A stretch of DNA of 64,000 nt from Bacteroidales bacterium (GTDB lineage: Bacteria; Bacteroidota; Bacteroidia; Bacteroidales; F082), in assembly GCA_016936355.1 (NCBI GenBank), contig JAFGYB010000066.1:1-64000 (forward strand). The letters run 5' to 3'. The translations under genes were made by a program, and so were the position numbers. Shown in pieces: positions 15,266-24,551 of the stretch (its first letter is position 1; every line of letters starts with the position of its first letter). Under the pieces are notes generated by a model. The model was not told the origin of the DNA and did not search any database. It was given only the letters and a program-made list of their open reading frames with translations.

Positions 15266-15901
15266 TTAAATGTTGTTGGTGATGCTGTCTTCAGCATCGC
15301 GGTAATAAATGTAGGAAGGGAAACTGACTTTTTGGACGTTGAAGATTCTTTCAGCCCGTTCAAAAAACTCGCTGTCTTCACTGTAGTCCATTTCTTTAAA
15401 ACCATTCAGCCGGATGAATACATTTCGTTTCCCCAGAAAGGTGGCCCCCAGCACACATTCACTTACGTGCACAAATTTGCTTGTGTCATCCTTGTCTTTT
15501 ACATATGGATTGCCAACAATCTCCACACCACCATGGATGAGATCCACATCCGGATTTTGAACCATGAAACGGATTCTTTGTTCCAGGTGATCGGGCTTAA
15601 AGGCATCGTCGCTGTTGATAAACGTTATGTATCTGCCTACCGAAAGCTGAATACCCGTATTCAGCGCGAGGGGTAACTTCATGTTTTGTTGTTTGATGTA
15701 CCGGATGTTTTCATGTTGTCTGATGTAGGTTTGTATCAATTGGCAAGTGTTGTCGTTACTACCGTCATCCACAAGTACGAGTTCAAAATCCTGGAACGTT
15801 TGTGCGAAAACCGAATCCAGCGCCCGTTCGATTAAATCACCCCGATTATACGTGGGTAAAATAACTGAGACCAGTGGATTTCCGTTTTTATATAATTTCA
15901 T
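15266..15901 (-). CDS. Family 2 glycosyltransferase
   Basis: 211 aa, a short soluble GT-A enzyme. The N-terminus VSVILPTYNRGDLIERALDSVFAQTFQDFELVLVDDGSND is classic GT2, with the nucleotide-sugar-binding VDDGS. The metal-binding DxD position reads NSDDAF. No membrane segment is present. The sugar and acceptor are unknown. It is the first gene of an operon with the T9SS cargo gene; a role in glycosylating that cargo or surface polysaccharide is inference. A near-consensus -7 box (GACTTTTG, forward 15943-15950) precedes it. Confidence 0.93.
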   Translation of the reverse strand: MKLYKNGNPLVSVILPTYNRGDLIERALDSVFAQTFQDFELVLVDDGSNDNTCQLIQTYIRQHENIRYIKQQNMKLPLALNTGIQLSVGRYITFINSDDAFKPDHLEQRIRFMVQNPDVDLIHGGVEIVGNPYVKDKDDTSKFVHVSECVLGATFLGKRNVFIRLNGFKEMDYSEDSEFFERAERIFNVQKVSFPSYIYYRDAEDSITNNI

Positions 15902-16062
15902 ATTCCGTCAAATTCAGACAAAACATTTGGTTTTAAACTTGGCAAAAGTCCGAATATTTTTTTAAAACCTTCATATTTTGTTTTCAATCCTTACTATTGT
16001 CTTAAGTTTTAGTGTTTACTTGCTGAGGTTATTTAGAATCTTTTTAAATTGAAAAATTGTAT

Positions 16063-16070
16063 TATATTTG
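16063..16070 (+). promoter_or_regulatory. -7 element of small exported-protein gene
   Basis: TATATTTG is an exact match followed by TCGC. It lies inside the apparent longer reading frame beginning TTG at 16049, which is therefore not the start. Confidence 0.7.
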
Positions 16071-16108
16071 TCGCAAACGATGTCAATCATTACAAATTAA
16101 GTACAGAA

Positions 16109-16384
16109 GTGAAACGCAAGCTAGTCCATATATTTCTTGTTCTGTTGGGATTCCTGCCGCTGATTAGTTTCGGTATGAATTCCGATCACACGGTACAGAG
16201 TTTGTATTCAGTTGCTGTGGAGTCTTCTGCGGAACCGGAACAGGATTCGGTGTTTCTGCCTACTGAAAATGACACCCCGGCGTTATTGTTTGATAATCTG
16301 AATACGTGCTATTTCATCACGAACGAATGTATTCAGGGCGATGAAACAGAAGATCTGCAGAGTCCGCCTCCTGAAATTAATTAA
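16109..16384 (+). CDS. Small exported acidic protein of unknown function
   Basis: 91 aa from a GTG start at 16109, chosen because the promoter lies at 16063-16070 and because the protein then begins with a textbook signal sequence, MKRKLVHIFLVLLGFLPLISFG. The mature part is short, acidic and low in hydrophobics (ESSAEPEQDSVFLPTEND), with two Cys seven residues apart (CYFITNEC) and a Pro-rich end (SPPPEIN). I recognise no domain. It is translated just upstream of the SulP/carbonic-anhydrase operon but is separated from it by a hairpin, so a functional link is uncertain. Short length and rare start keep confidence moderate. Confidence 0.6.
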   Translation: MKRKLVHIFLVLLGFLPLISFGMNSDHTVQSLYSVAVESSAEPEQDSVFLPTENDTPALLFDNLNTCYFITNECIQGDETEDLQSPPPEIN

Positions 16385-16416
16385 AATTTTTCCCTTGTAA
16401 TTTTTCTCTCCATGCA

Positions 16417-16442
16417 CCCCCTTTTCCGCAACGAAAAGAGGG
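16417..16442 (+). terminator. Possible weak terminator between small gene and SulP gene
   Basis: CTTTTC (16421-16426) pairs with GAAAAG (16433-16438), extended by CCC/GGG with one bulged A. It lacks a T-run, so it may be an attenuator or structural hairpin. Confidence 0.35.
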
Positions 16443-16466
16443 TACATGTTTGTATTATTTCATATG

Positions 16467-16484
16467 TTATATGGTTACATATAA
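16467..16484 (+). promoter_or_regulatory. Inverted repeat upstream of SulP operon
   Basis: TTATATG-GTTA-CATATAA has perfect 7-bp arms. It ends 24 bp before the SulP start codon, a likely operator or leader element. Confidence 0.4.
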
Positions 16485-16508
16485 GCAGATTTATAGTAAA
16501 TTTAAAGA

Positions 16509-18185
16509 ATGAACTTCAAAAAACATTTTTCAAATATCAAAGGCGACCTCATGGGAGGCATCACTGCCGGTGTGGTCGCCCTGCCTCTTTCTCTCGCTTT
16601 CGGCGAGCAAACAGAACTGGGGGCAATAGCCGGATTATACGGAGCCATTGCCCTGGGCTTGCTGGCTATTATTTTTGGCGGAACCAACACCCAGATCAGT
16701 GGACCAACGGCACCGATGACGGTGGTTTCAGCTGTCGTTATTTCTAAAACCATCGAGTTTGCCGGAAGTCTGGAAGCGGCGTTGCCCATGATTTTTGCCA
16801 CCTTTTTTCTCTCGGGACTCATTCAGGTATTTTTTGGTTTCATCCGGTTAGGGAAATACATCCGGTACATTCCCTATCCGGTGATTAGCGGGTTTATGAG
16901 TGGCATTGGGATCATTATCATCATTGCCCAGATTTTTCCGTTTTTCGGTATCAACACCCCCCCGGGTGGTGCCTTTGCCACGTTGTCGTCGTTGTACCTG
17001 ATTCCGGAACAAGTGAATGTTTACTCTGTTGGGATGGCTTTGCTGGCTGTGCTCATTATTTACCTTTTCCCGAAGCTTACAAAGAAATTTCCTTCCACAC
17101 TGGTGGCGTTAATCATCGTCACACTTTTAGCCTTTTTCTTTCTGCCGGACGGAACTTTTCTGAAAATCAATTCACGAGGACCGATTCCCACCGGATTGCC
17201 CGAACTGCAACTCGGAATGGTGGATGTTTTTTCCAATTTCAAGTATCTGAAAGTTGTTCTTGAATATGCCATAACCCTGGCTGCTCTGGGATCCATTGAT
17301 TCACTGCTTACCTCGGTTGTGGCGGATAACATGACCAAAACACGCCACAACAGCAATAAAGAGCTGATCGGACAAGGGATTGGTAACATGGGAGCTGCTT
17401 TTATTGGTGGTTTGCCCGGTGCCGGAGCCACCATGCGGACAGTGATCAATATTAATTCCGGCGGAAAGTTCAAACTATCCGGAGTCATAGCCGCTTTGTT
17501 GTTGTTTGCCGTATTGTTGGGACTGGGTTCGCTGGTGGGCCATATTCCCAATGCCGTCCTTGCCGGGATATTAATTACGGTAGGGATCGGAATTATTGAT
17601 TACAAAGGACTGAAACATCTGTTCAGTATTCCCCGCTCCGATGCCATTGTCCTTTTACTTGTGTTGTTTTTAACTGTTTTTGTGGATTTGCTGGTGGCTG
17701 TGGGAGCCGGTATGGTGATGGCGGCACTGCTCTTCATGAAGAACATTTCTGATGTGATTGAACAACGGACGAAAGTCGCCCCATTGCGTGAATTTTCACC
17801 GGAGATTACCTGGGATGACGAAAAAGATATCGTGGCACACCTGGGCGAAAAAGTCCTGATTAAGCATTTGGACGGCCCTGTATTTTTTGGCTTTGCCGCA
17901 AAATTTCAGGAAATAGAATTACAAACCAAGGGAATCAAAGCGGTAGTCATCCGGATGGACAAAGTCCCCTATGTGGATCAATCGGGATTGTATGCCATGG
18001 AAGAAGTCATTCTGGGATTGTACGAAGAGAAAATTCCGGTGGCATTTATTGACCTGCATGGTCAGCCGCTGGAAATGTTTAAGAAAATTGATTTGGTTCC
18101 CGATCTGGTGAAAGAGGAGTTGAATTTCCCTCATATCAGAGCCTGTGCGCAGTGGCTTGAAAGTTTCATTGATACACCGAAATAA
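16509..18185 (+). CDS. SulP-family anion transporter, probable bicarbonate transporter
   Basis: 558 aa. The membrane domain spans about 1-410 (start GDLMGGITAGVVALPLSLAFG, and GGTNTQISGPTAPMTVV, a family hallmark), with a C-terminal cytoplasmic STAS domain from about 440 (VPYVDQSGLYAMEEVI). SulP proteins move sulfate, bicarbonate or other anions, usually with Na+ or H+. The next gene, 35 bp downstream on the same strand, is a beta-carbonic anhydrase. That gene pair points to bicarbonate/CO2 acquisition (BicA-like) rather than sulfate; this is inference from context. An inverted repeat at 16467-16484 may regulate it. Confidence 0.93.
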   Translation: MNFKKHFSNIKGDLMGGITAGVVALPLSLAFGEQTELGAIAGLYGAIALGLLAIIFGGTNTQISGPTAPMTVVSAVVISKTIEFAGSLEAALPMIFATFFLSGLIQVFFGFIRLGKYIRYIPYPVISGFMSGIGIIIIIAQIFPFFGINTPPGGAFATLSSLYLIPEQVNVYSVGMALLAVLIIYLFPKLTKKFPSTLVALIIVTLLAFFFLPDGTFLKINSRGPIPTGLPELQLGMVDVFSNFKYLKVVLEYAITLAALGSIDSLLTSVVADNMTKTRHNSNKELIGQGIGNMGAAFIGGLPGAGATMRTVININSGGKFKLSGVIAALLLFAVLLGLGSLVGHIPNAVLAGILITVGIGIIDYKGLKHLFSIPRSDAIVLLLVLFLTVFVDLLVAVGAGMVMAALLFMKNISDVIEQRTKVAPLREFSPEITWDDEKDIVAHLGEKVLIKHLDGPVFFGFAAKFQEIELQTKGIKAVVIRMDKVPYVDQSGLYAMEEVILGLYEEKIPVAFIDLHGQPLEMFKKIDLVPDLVKEELNFPHIRACAQWLESFIDTPK

Positions 18186-18220
18186 TAAATTCAATAAATA
18201 GTAGTTCATAAATAAAGACA

Positions 18221-18859
18221 ATGAGTATGAGAAATATACCGTACCAAAAACAACAAAATATAACCGCAGAGGAAGCTCTTAAATTATTGAAAGAAGGCAA
18301 TAAAAGGTTTCTGGATCACCATTTTATCCATCGTGATTTTGAAGAACAGCGCCAGGAAACTTCCGAAGCTCAGTATCCGTTTGCTGTGATTCTCAGTTGT
18401 ATCGATTCACGGATGCCTACCGAAATTATTTTCGATCAGGGCATTGGAGATATTTTCAATATTCGCATGCCGGGCAACATCATCAATAAAGACGTGCTCG
18501 GAAGCCTCGAATTTGCCTGCCGGCTGAGTGGTACTCCGCTAATCGTAGTGATGGGCCACACATCGTGCGGTGCCGTGAAAGGTGCCTGCGATCATGTTAA
18601 GCTGGGAAATCTTACCGGTTTGCTCACGAAAATTGAACCGGCCATTGCAGCAGTTCAGACTGCTCCCGGTGTTTTGCGAAACTCAGAAAATCAGGATTTT
18701 GTTAATGAAGTGGCCAAAGTAAATGTTAAGGTAGCTATGGATGAGATCAGCAAAGGAAGTAAGATTCTGGATGCCATGATCCAAACACAGGAAGTGAAGC
18801 TTGTGGGAGCTATGTATGACCTGGAAAGCGGAGCAGTGGATTTTGATCTGCCTTTTTAG
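18221..18859 (+). CDS. Beta-class carbonic anhydrase
   Basis: 212 aa. It interconverts CO2 and bicarbonate. The zinc and catalytic residues are all present: CIDSR (Cys ligand and the Asp-Arg dyad) and, about 55 residues later, GHTSCGAVKGA (His and Cys ligands). No signal peptide, so it is cytosolic. It is co-directional with and 35 bp behind the SulP transporter gene, which would let it hydrate or dehydrate the transported bicarbonate. A second Met two codons in could be the actual start. Confidence 0.96.
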   Translation: MSMRNIPYQKQQNITAEEALKLLKEGNKRFLDHHFIHRDFEEQRQETSEAQYPFAVILSCIDSRMPTEIIFDQGIGDIFNIRMPGNIINKDVLGSLEFACRLSGTPLIVVMGHTSCGAVKGACDHVKLGNLTGLLTKIEPAIAAVQTAPGVLRNSENQDFVNEVAKVNVKVAMDEISKGSKILDAMIQTQEVKLVGAMYDLESGAVDFDLPF

Positions 18860-18909
18860 AGTGCGGATAAAGTGTTAATTTTACAGATTCAAACTTAAAA
18901 TTGACTTCG

Positions 18910-19716
18910 ATGGACACACAGGATATTATCAATCGGTTGTGGCAGGATTACATGGAACAAAACCCCGAAGCCCGCAGAGCACATGATGTATTGTTGGCTG
19001 AAGGTGAAACCATAGTGAATGACCACATAGCTTTTCGCACATTTGACCATCCGCTCATCAATGTGGATGTGCTCGCTAAGCCCTTTCTGGAAAACGGTTA
19101 CAGGGAATCAGGACACTATGTCTTTGAAGAGAAAAAGCTGTTTGCAAAACATTACGAATATCCGGATGATCCGCAAGCGCCTCGGATCTTTATCAGTCAG
19201 TTGGAAACCGGAAAGTTCAGTACATATCTTCAGGAGACCGCAAAGAATCTGGTTGCTCAAATCCCTGAAAAATTACCAGGAACAGCTGACCTGCTCTATT
19301 GCGGAAGTGAATGGGGATTGCCGGAGTTTGCCGTTTATCAGAAATTGAAGGAAGAGTCGGAATACGCAGCCTGGCTGTATGTTTATGGGTTTAGGGCCAA
19401 TCATTTTACCGTGAGCGTGAATGCATTGAAGAAATACAATTCACTGGAAAAACTGAATGAATTCTTGAAGCAGAGTGGTTTTCTGATGAATGATTCAGGC
19501 GGAGAAATAAAAGGAAGTCCCGCACAGTTGCTGGAACAGAGTAGTACGATGGCTGGCAAACTGCCCGTATTGTTTAAAGAAGGGGTTCACGAAATCCCGG
19601 CCTGTTATTATGAATTTGCCCGGCGATATCCCGATAAAAACGGAACGCTGTACAGCGGATTCATAGCCCGGTCAGCCGATAAAATTTTTGAGAGTACCGA
19701 CAACAGGAATTCTTAG
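18910..19716 (+). CDS. DUF1338 protein (2-oxoadipate dioxygenase/decarboxylase-like, HglS superfamily)
   Basis: 268 aa from the ATG at 18910; a TTG three codons earlier is less likely. Family hallmarks include NDHIAFRTFDHP (metal-binding His), RANHFTVSVN (second His) and the C-terminal CYYEFARRYP (candidate metal-binding Glu). Characterised members such as HglS convert 2-oxoadipate to 2-hydroxyglutarate with Fe(II) in lysine breakdown; bacterial short forms are mostly uncharacterised. No lysine-catabolic genes are nearby, so the substrate is open. The gene ends 6 bp from the convergent PAP2 gene. Confidence 0.86.
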   Translation: MDTQDIINRLWQDYMEQNPEARRAHDVLLAEGETIVNDHIAFRTFDHPLINVDVLAKPFLENGYRESGHYVFEEKKLFAKHYEYPDDPQAPRIFISQLETGKFSTYLQETAKNLVAQIPEKLPGTADLLYCGSEWGLPEFAVYQKLKEESEYAAWLYVYGFRANHFTVSVNALKKYNSLEKLNEFLKQSGFLMNDSGGEIKGSPAQLLEQSSTMAGKLPVLFKEGVHEIPACYYEFARRYPDKNGTLYSGFIARSADKIFESTDNRNS

Positions 19717-19722
19717 GTTAAA

Positions 19723-20538
19723 CTAATTCAGATGATACACCAGTGCCGGCATGCCCTGGTCGCTGACCCCAACCTGTAAATTTTTACTGTTCAGAATGTG
19801 ATAAGATATCTGGCCAATGGCATAGCCCAACGCGGCCCCGATGAATACATCCGACGACCAGTGTTTGTCCTGATATATTCTGGACAATCCGACACCCGTA
19901 GCTAAACCATAGGAAAGGATTCCTACCCAGGGTTTGTCTTTGTATGCCGAAGCAAAGACTGAGGCCAGCGAAAAGGCCACGATGGTGTGACCGGATGGAA
20001 ACGAATTGTACTTAAATGTGGGGCCCATCCATAATCTTGGATTGGCTGGATCACTTTGAAAAGGACGAACACGACCGGCAATATTTTTGATTAATTCTAC
20101 CGTAATACCGCTAACAATAACGGCTTGTGTAGCGGCCATAGCCACGCGTCTCATCTTTAAATTGTGGGTGGCAACACCGTAAAAATAAAATCCGGCAACA
20201 AAAGGAAAAGAATACACTCCGCTACCGATGGGCTCAAATCCGTGTTTTGAAATATTCATCATTCCAGTAGACTGATGCGATTGGAAGAAATTCCGGATCT
20301 GGCTGTCGAAGATGTAAAGCGTAGCCCCTCCGGCCACAACTCCACCAAAGGTGAACCATTGTTTTTTGTTCCAGTGAGCCGGAGCTGTAGCAGTCCTTTT
20401 TACAGCCGTCCAATAGGACATGATGTACCCTTTGGTCGGTTTGTAAGGGTACGAAGGAAAATCGTTTTTCTGAGCCTGTACATTGGTGGTAATGCTCAGA
20501 CTGAGCAGGAGTGTGGCGATGATTATTTTTACTTTCAT
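19723..20538 (-). CDS. Exported PAP2-superfamily phosphatase
   Basis: 271 aa with a signal peptide (cleavage near NVQAQ) and several membrane segments. The three PAP2 motifs are present: K-N-I-A-G-R-V-R-P (KX6RP), SFPSGH, and SRIYQDKHWSSD (SRX5HX3D). The family dephosphorylates lipid phosphates such as undecaprenyl pyrophosphate, phosphatidate or lipid A 1-phosphate. It lies 27 bp downstream of the RND permease and may be read with it, which would couple envelope lipid processing to efflux; that is inference. Confidence 0.93.
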   Translation of the reverse strand: MKVKIIIATLLLSLSITTNVQAQKNDFPSYPYKPTKGYIMSYWTAVKRTATAPAHWNKKQWFTFGGVVAGGATLYIFDSQIRNFFQSHQSTGMMNISKHGFEPIGSGVYSFPFVAGFYFYGVATHNLKMRRVAMAATQAVIVSGITVELIKNIAGRVRPFQSDPANPRLWMGPTFKYNSFPSGHTIVAFSLASVFASAYKDKPWVGILSYGLATGVGLSRIYQDKHWSSDVFIGAALGYAIGQISYHILNSKNLQVGVSDQGMPALVYHLN

Positions 20539-20565
20539 GAGTATAGTAAAGAGATTCGTTAAAAT

Positions 20566-23500
20566 TTATTGTTCCGTCGGCGCAATTTTTTCATTCTTTT
20601 TTTCGATCAGTCTCAGGAATGAGGGCAAAGCAATAAGTAAAACCGGTAATGCCATTAACAATCCACCAATCACAGCTACTGCCAGCGGTTGGTGCATCTG
20701 TGCCCCGGTACCGATGCCCATAGCCAGCGGTATCAATGCAAAAATTGCGGCCAGTGCGGTCATCAATTTGGGGCGCAAACGAATGGAGATGGAATAAATA
20801 ATGGCATCGTCCACGGAACGGCCCTTTTTCCTTTCTTCGTTGTATTGCAGATAGGTGAAAATGGAGGCTTCCCCAACAATCCCCACAATCATGATGATCC
20901 CCACATAACTACCCACATTCAATGGAACATGAAGGAAGTATAACAACAAAGCACTTCCTGTGGGGCCCAGCAGCGTCAGGAAAATAATGAGCAAGGCTAC
21001 ACGCAGACGTCGGAAAAGGAATAAGATTACAGTAAATACCAACAAGGCAGCCAGAAAAAGAATTAGTTCCAGTTCGCGGAAAGCCTGTTGTTGTTGCTTG
21101 TAAGCCCCTCCGTATTCGATGGTGTACCCAGGCGGTAAACTGATGTGGTCCTGAAGTGTTTTTTGAATGTCTTTCAAAGTGCTTCCCAGGTCCCGGTTGT
21201 TGAGCCGGGCGGTCACATAACCTACTTTTTTTAAATTCTCCCGGTCGATCTCAGCAACGCCTTTTTCCGTTTTTACGGTAGCCAGACCTTTCAGCGGGAT
21301 CAGTCTTCCGTTGGGAAGAAACAGCTTTCCGTTTTTCAGGTCCTGGATTCCAATGCTGTCGCGATTGGGGTAGATCATGCGTACATTGGTGAATTGCATA
21401 GGGTCCTGAATGGCCCCCACCACCACACCGTCGGTGCGGGTCTGCATTTGGAACTGTAATTGCTGTGGAGTTAAACCGTATTGCATAAGTTTGGCAGTAT
21501 GGGGAATTACCCTGATTTCGGGACCGGCAATGGTAATCCCGTCAAACACATCGGCGGTACCCCTTACTTTGCTGATCAGGTCCGCTACTTTTTTTGAGTA
21601 GGTTCGAATGGTCTGTTCGTCGTCTCCAAAAATCTTAATTTCGATGGGCTGTGCCGAACTCATCAAATCGCCCAAGCGGTCGGTAATCACCTGACCAAAG
21701 TCTACCTGCAGAGCCGGAACGGCACTTTCTACTTTTTTACGAATCTCGTCAATCACCTGATCGGTGGTACGATGGCGTTTCTGTTTCAGTTGAATAAGGT
21801 AATCGCCCCGGTTGGGTTCGGTAATGAAGAAGCCCATTTGGGTTCCGGCCCGGCGTGAATAGGATTCCACTTCCGGAACAGTCGCCAGAATATGATCGAT
21901 TTTCTCCAGCATCTTTTCCGTTTCGTTTAGCGTGGTTCCCGGTGGACTGTTGAAGTCTAGAACAATAGACCCTTCGTCCATATACGGTAAAAATCCGGAG
22001 GGTAACCGGGGATAAATAACATACATGATTGCCAGGGATGCCAGCACCATAATAATGCTGATGTATGGCCTGCGAATGAAGAACCCAACCCAGTTACGTT
22101 TTTTAATTTCTGTATGGATGTGCTTTTTCTGTTTCATTTTCGGGAAGAATACCAAATAAAACACCGGCAATCCAATCCAGGTTACAAGAAAAGAAGCTGT
22201 TAAGGTAATGATCATGGTCTGGGTCATGATGTTGAACCAGGCACCGGCAATCCCAGACATGATACCAAACGGAAGGAAAATAACAATTGTCGACAGGGAA
22301 GAGCCTACCATGGCGGGAAACAGATATTTGATGGCTTTGGGAACCACTTTCCTGAAATCTTCGTCGGGATTCTCTTCGTGCGTTCGGTGAATCTGTTCCA
22401 CAATGACCACCGAATCGTCAATCACCAGCGCAATGGCCGCCGCCAGTGCCCCCAGGGTCATGATGTTAAAGTCGAACCCGAAAGCGTAAAGTAAGACCAG
22501 AGAAAATGCCAGCGATAGGGGAACGCTGAGTAAAATGATAAAACTGCTTTTCAACGACCGTAAAAACACAACGGTGATGATGATGGCCAGCAACAACCCG
22601 ATCCACAATACATCGCGGATGCTTTTGATGGCATTTCCCACAAAGGTGGACTGATTGTAGTACGGTTTGATGGTAACACCTTTGGGCAAAATATGATCGT
22701 TCAATTCTTTGATGCGCTGCTGTACTGCCTGGTCCATGACCATCAGATTGGTTTCCGGCTGTTTCACGATGGCGATCAGCGGCACATTTTTCCCGTTGGC
22801 CTTGATGCGGACATACTGACGTTGCTCTCCGATCTGAATGTTGGCTATGTCTTTCAGCCGGATGGTACCGGCTGCTGTACTTTTTATGGCAACGTTTCTG
22901 AGTTCATCCAGGTTTTTGATGTTGGCGTCGGTCAGGCTCAGATACAGGCGGCGGTAATCATCCACATACCCGTTGGAGCGTATAAAATTGGTTTGTGCCA
23001 GTACATTTTTCAGGTATTGCGGTGTAATGCCCAGCCGGCTCATTTTTCCCACATTCAGCAGCAGCTGATATTCTTTGATTTTTCCTCCGGTAACGTCCAC
23101 TTCACGAATACCGCTAATCTGTTCCAGGTAGGGCTTCACAGTGTACATGGCCAGCATCCGCAGTTCGATGGGACTCAGATTTCCTTCCAGTGAATAGCCT
23201 TCCACCGGCAGGATGGAAGGGTTCATTTTTTCAATCGTGATGTTGGTTCCCGGTGGCAACTGGTTCCTGATTTCAGCAATACGGGCATCTACCTGCTGTT
23301 TGGCCAGGTTGATGTTGGCGCTCCATTTGTAAAAGGCTGAAATCTCACAGCTTCCCCGTGAGGTAATACTCTGCAACATCGTCAGGTTTTCACTTTTTTT
23401 GATGGCCTCTTCCAGAGGGCGGGTGACGGAAATGAGCATTTTCCCTACCGGTTGCTGACCATTGTCGGCAATAATCTTGATCTTGGGAAAAGTAACGTTG

Positions 23501-23607
23501 GGAAACAACTCGGTTTTCATTTTTCCGTATTCATACACTCCGGCCAATGCAATGATCACCATCAGCACAAAAAGCGGACTCTTCAGTTTGTTATAAAAAT
23601 GATGCAT
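20566..23607 (-). CDS. RND-family efflux permease
   Basis: 1013 aa, the full RND length, with two sets of six membrane helices and two large periplasmic loops. TM4 carries the drug-type (HAE) pair DD in ALVIDDSVVIVEQ. TM10 has Glu in IVGIVGEASIFTYL and RPKLMT follows, as in CusA-type heavy-metal (HME) pumps, rather than the Lys-Asn of AcrB. Substrate class is therefore ambiguous between drugs/bile-like compounds and metals. Third gene of the operon TolC-like, adaptor, permease; 12 bp behind the adaptor gene. It forms an inner-membrane part of a tripartite pump. Confidence 0.95.
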   Translation of the reverse strand: MHHFYNKLKSPLFVLMVIIALAGVYEYGKMKTELFPNVTFPKIKIIADNGQQPVGKMLISVTRPLEEAIKKSENLTMLQSITSRGSCEISAFYKWSANINLAKQQVDARIAEIRNQLPPGTNITIEKMNPSILPVEGYSLEGNLSPIELRMLAMYTVKPYLEQISGIREVDVTGGKIKEYQLLLNVGKMSRLGITPQYLKNVLAQTNFIRSNGYVDDYRRLYLSLTDANIKNLDELRNVAIKSTAAGTIRLKDIANIQIGEQRQYVRIKANGKNVPLIAIVKQPETNLMVMDQAVQQRIKELNDHILPKGVTIKPYYNQSTFVGNAIKSIRDVLWIGLLLAIIITVVFLRSLKSSFIILLSVPLSLAFSLVLLYAFGFDFNIMTLGALAAAIALVIDDSVVIVEQIHRTHEENPDEDFRKVVPKAIKYLFPAMVGSSLSTIVIFLPFGIMSGIAGAWFNIMTQTMIITLTASFLVTWIGLPVFYLVFFPKMKQKKHIHTEIKKRNWVGFFIRRPYISIIMVLASLAIMYVIYPRLPSGFLPYMDEGSIVLDFNSPPGTTLNETEKMLEKIDHILATVPEVESYSRRAGTQMGFFITEPNRGDYLIQLKQKRHRTTDQVIDEIRKKVESAVPALQVDFGQVITDRLGDLMSSAQPIEIKIFGDDEQTIRTYSKKVADLISKVRGTADVFDGITIAGPEIRVIPHTAKLMQYGLTPQQLQFQMQTRTDGVVVGAIQDPMQFTNVRMIYPNRDSIGIQDLKNGKLFLPNGRLIPLKGLATVKTEKGVAEIDRENLKKVGYVTARLNNRDLGSTLKDIQKTLQDHISLPPGYTIEYGGAYKQQQQAFRELELILFLAALLVFTVILFLFRRLRVALLIIFLTLLGPTGSALLLYFLHVPLNVGSYVGIIMIVGIVGEASIFTYLQYNEERKKGRSVDDAIIYSISIRLRPKLMTALAAIFALIPLAMGIGTGAQMHQPLAVAVIGGLLMALPVLLIALPSFLRLIEKKNEKIAPTEQ

Positions 23608-23619
23608 GGTTCCGCCTGA

Positions 23620-24540
23620 TTATTTGGTGATTTGAACTTTGGTTCCGTCGGGAAGTCCATAAGCTCCTTCCGTGATGATCCGGTCGTTTTGAGTCAGGTT
23701 CCCCGAAAGGATCTGAACGATTTTATTTCCCTGCCATCCAATGGTTACCGGTACTTTCACAGCTGTAGTACCGTGATCGATTTTCATGACCCAAAATTCT
23801 GTTTCCTCTTCGTCGGATAGGAGCGCAGAACGAGGGATGAACAATCCATTTTTAATCTCGCCGGTTTTATATTGAACACGTAGATTGATCCCTGCTGATA
23901 ACAGGAGTGAGGAAGGGAGCTTTACAACAAAAGGCTGGGTCTGGGTGGTGCTGTCAGCGAAGAAAAGTTTTTTTCCGAAGCTGGAATGGATGCTGCCTTT
24001 TCCGGGTATTTCAACCGTACAGTTTTTGTTCTTTGCGATTAATGAAACCTGCCGGAAAGGAACATAAACGAGGGCGCTCAGTGAATTTTTTTTAAAAGCG
24101 GAAGCCAGTAAATTGCCGGGTTGAATATAATCGCCTTCCTGTACGAGTACCTGATTAACCAGCACGGTTTGATTGGAAAATACCGTATCGCGACTGTTGA
24201 GCATTTGTTGTGAAATGGTCCCGGTTTTTTCGAGAGCGGAGATCTCCACCGGTTTCACCACTATTAAGGCTTGTCCTTTTTTGATTTCATCACCCGGCTG
24301 AATTAAAACGTTCGAAACCACCCCTGTACTTTGAGCACTGAAATGTACCGATTGCAAATACCGGCTCACACCATGAAACGAAGTATAAACGTCTTTGTTT
24401 TCGATGCGTGGTTTGGTAATTGTAACGGTGGGCAGCGGCAGGTAATGGGTGGCTTTGGACGCTGAGTTCTGATGACATCCGGCCAGTAGAAAGCCAACCA
24501 CGACCAGGCCTAAAAAATTCCATTGAATGAATTTGTTCAT
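23620..24540 (-). CDS. RND periplasmic adaptor (membrane fusion protein), lipoprotein
   Basis: 306 aa from the ATG at 24540; a longer frame from 24564 would overlap the TolC gene and bury the lipoprotein signal. The signal ends in LLAGC. The lipoyl/barrel-sandwich halves are visible (GVVSNVLIQPGDEIKKGQALIVV and VNQVLVQEGDYIQPGNLLA). Only about 30 residues lie between them, so the usual long coiled-coil hairpin is nearly absent. Beta-barrel and membrane-proximal domains follow (LFIPRSALL, GAYGLPDGTKVQITK). It links the permease to the outer-membrane factor. The short hairpin implies a different docking geometry to the TolC partner. Confidence 0.9.
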   Translation of the reverse strand: MNKFIQWNFLGLVVVGFLLAGCHQNSASKATHYLPLPTVTITKPRIENKDVYTSFHGVSRYLQSVHFSAQSTGVVSNVLIQPGDEIKKGQALIVVKPVEISALEKTGTISQQMLNSRDTVFSNQTVLVNQVLVQEGDYIQPGNLLASAFKKNSLSALVYVPFRQVSLIAKNKNCTVEIPGKGSIHSSFGKKLFFADSTTQTQPFVVKLPSSLLLSAGINLRVQYKTGEIKNGLFIPRSALLSDEEETEFWVMKIDHGTTAVKVPVTIGWQGNKIVQILSGNLTQNDRIITEGAYGLPDGTKVQITK

Positions 24541-24551
24541 AGTGCTGGAGG

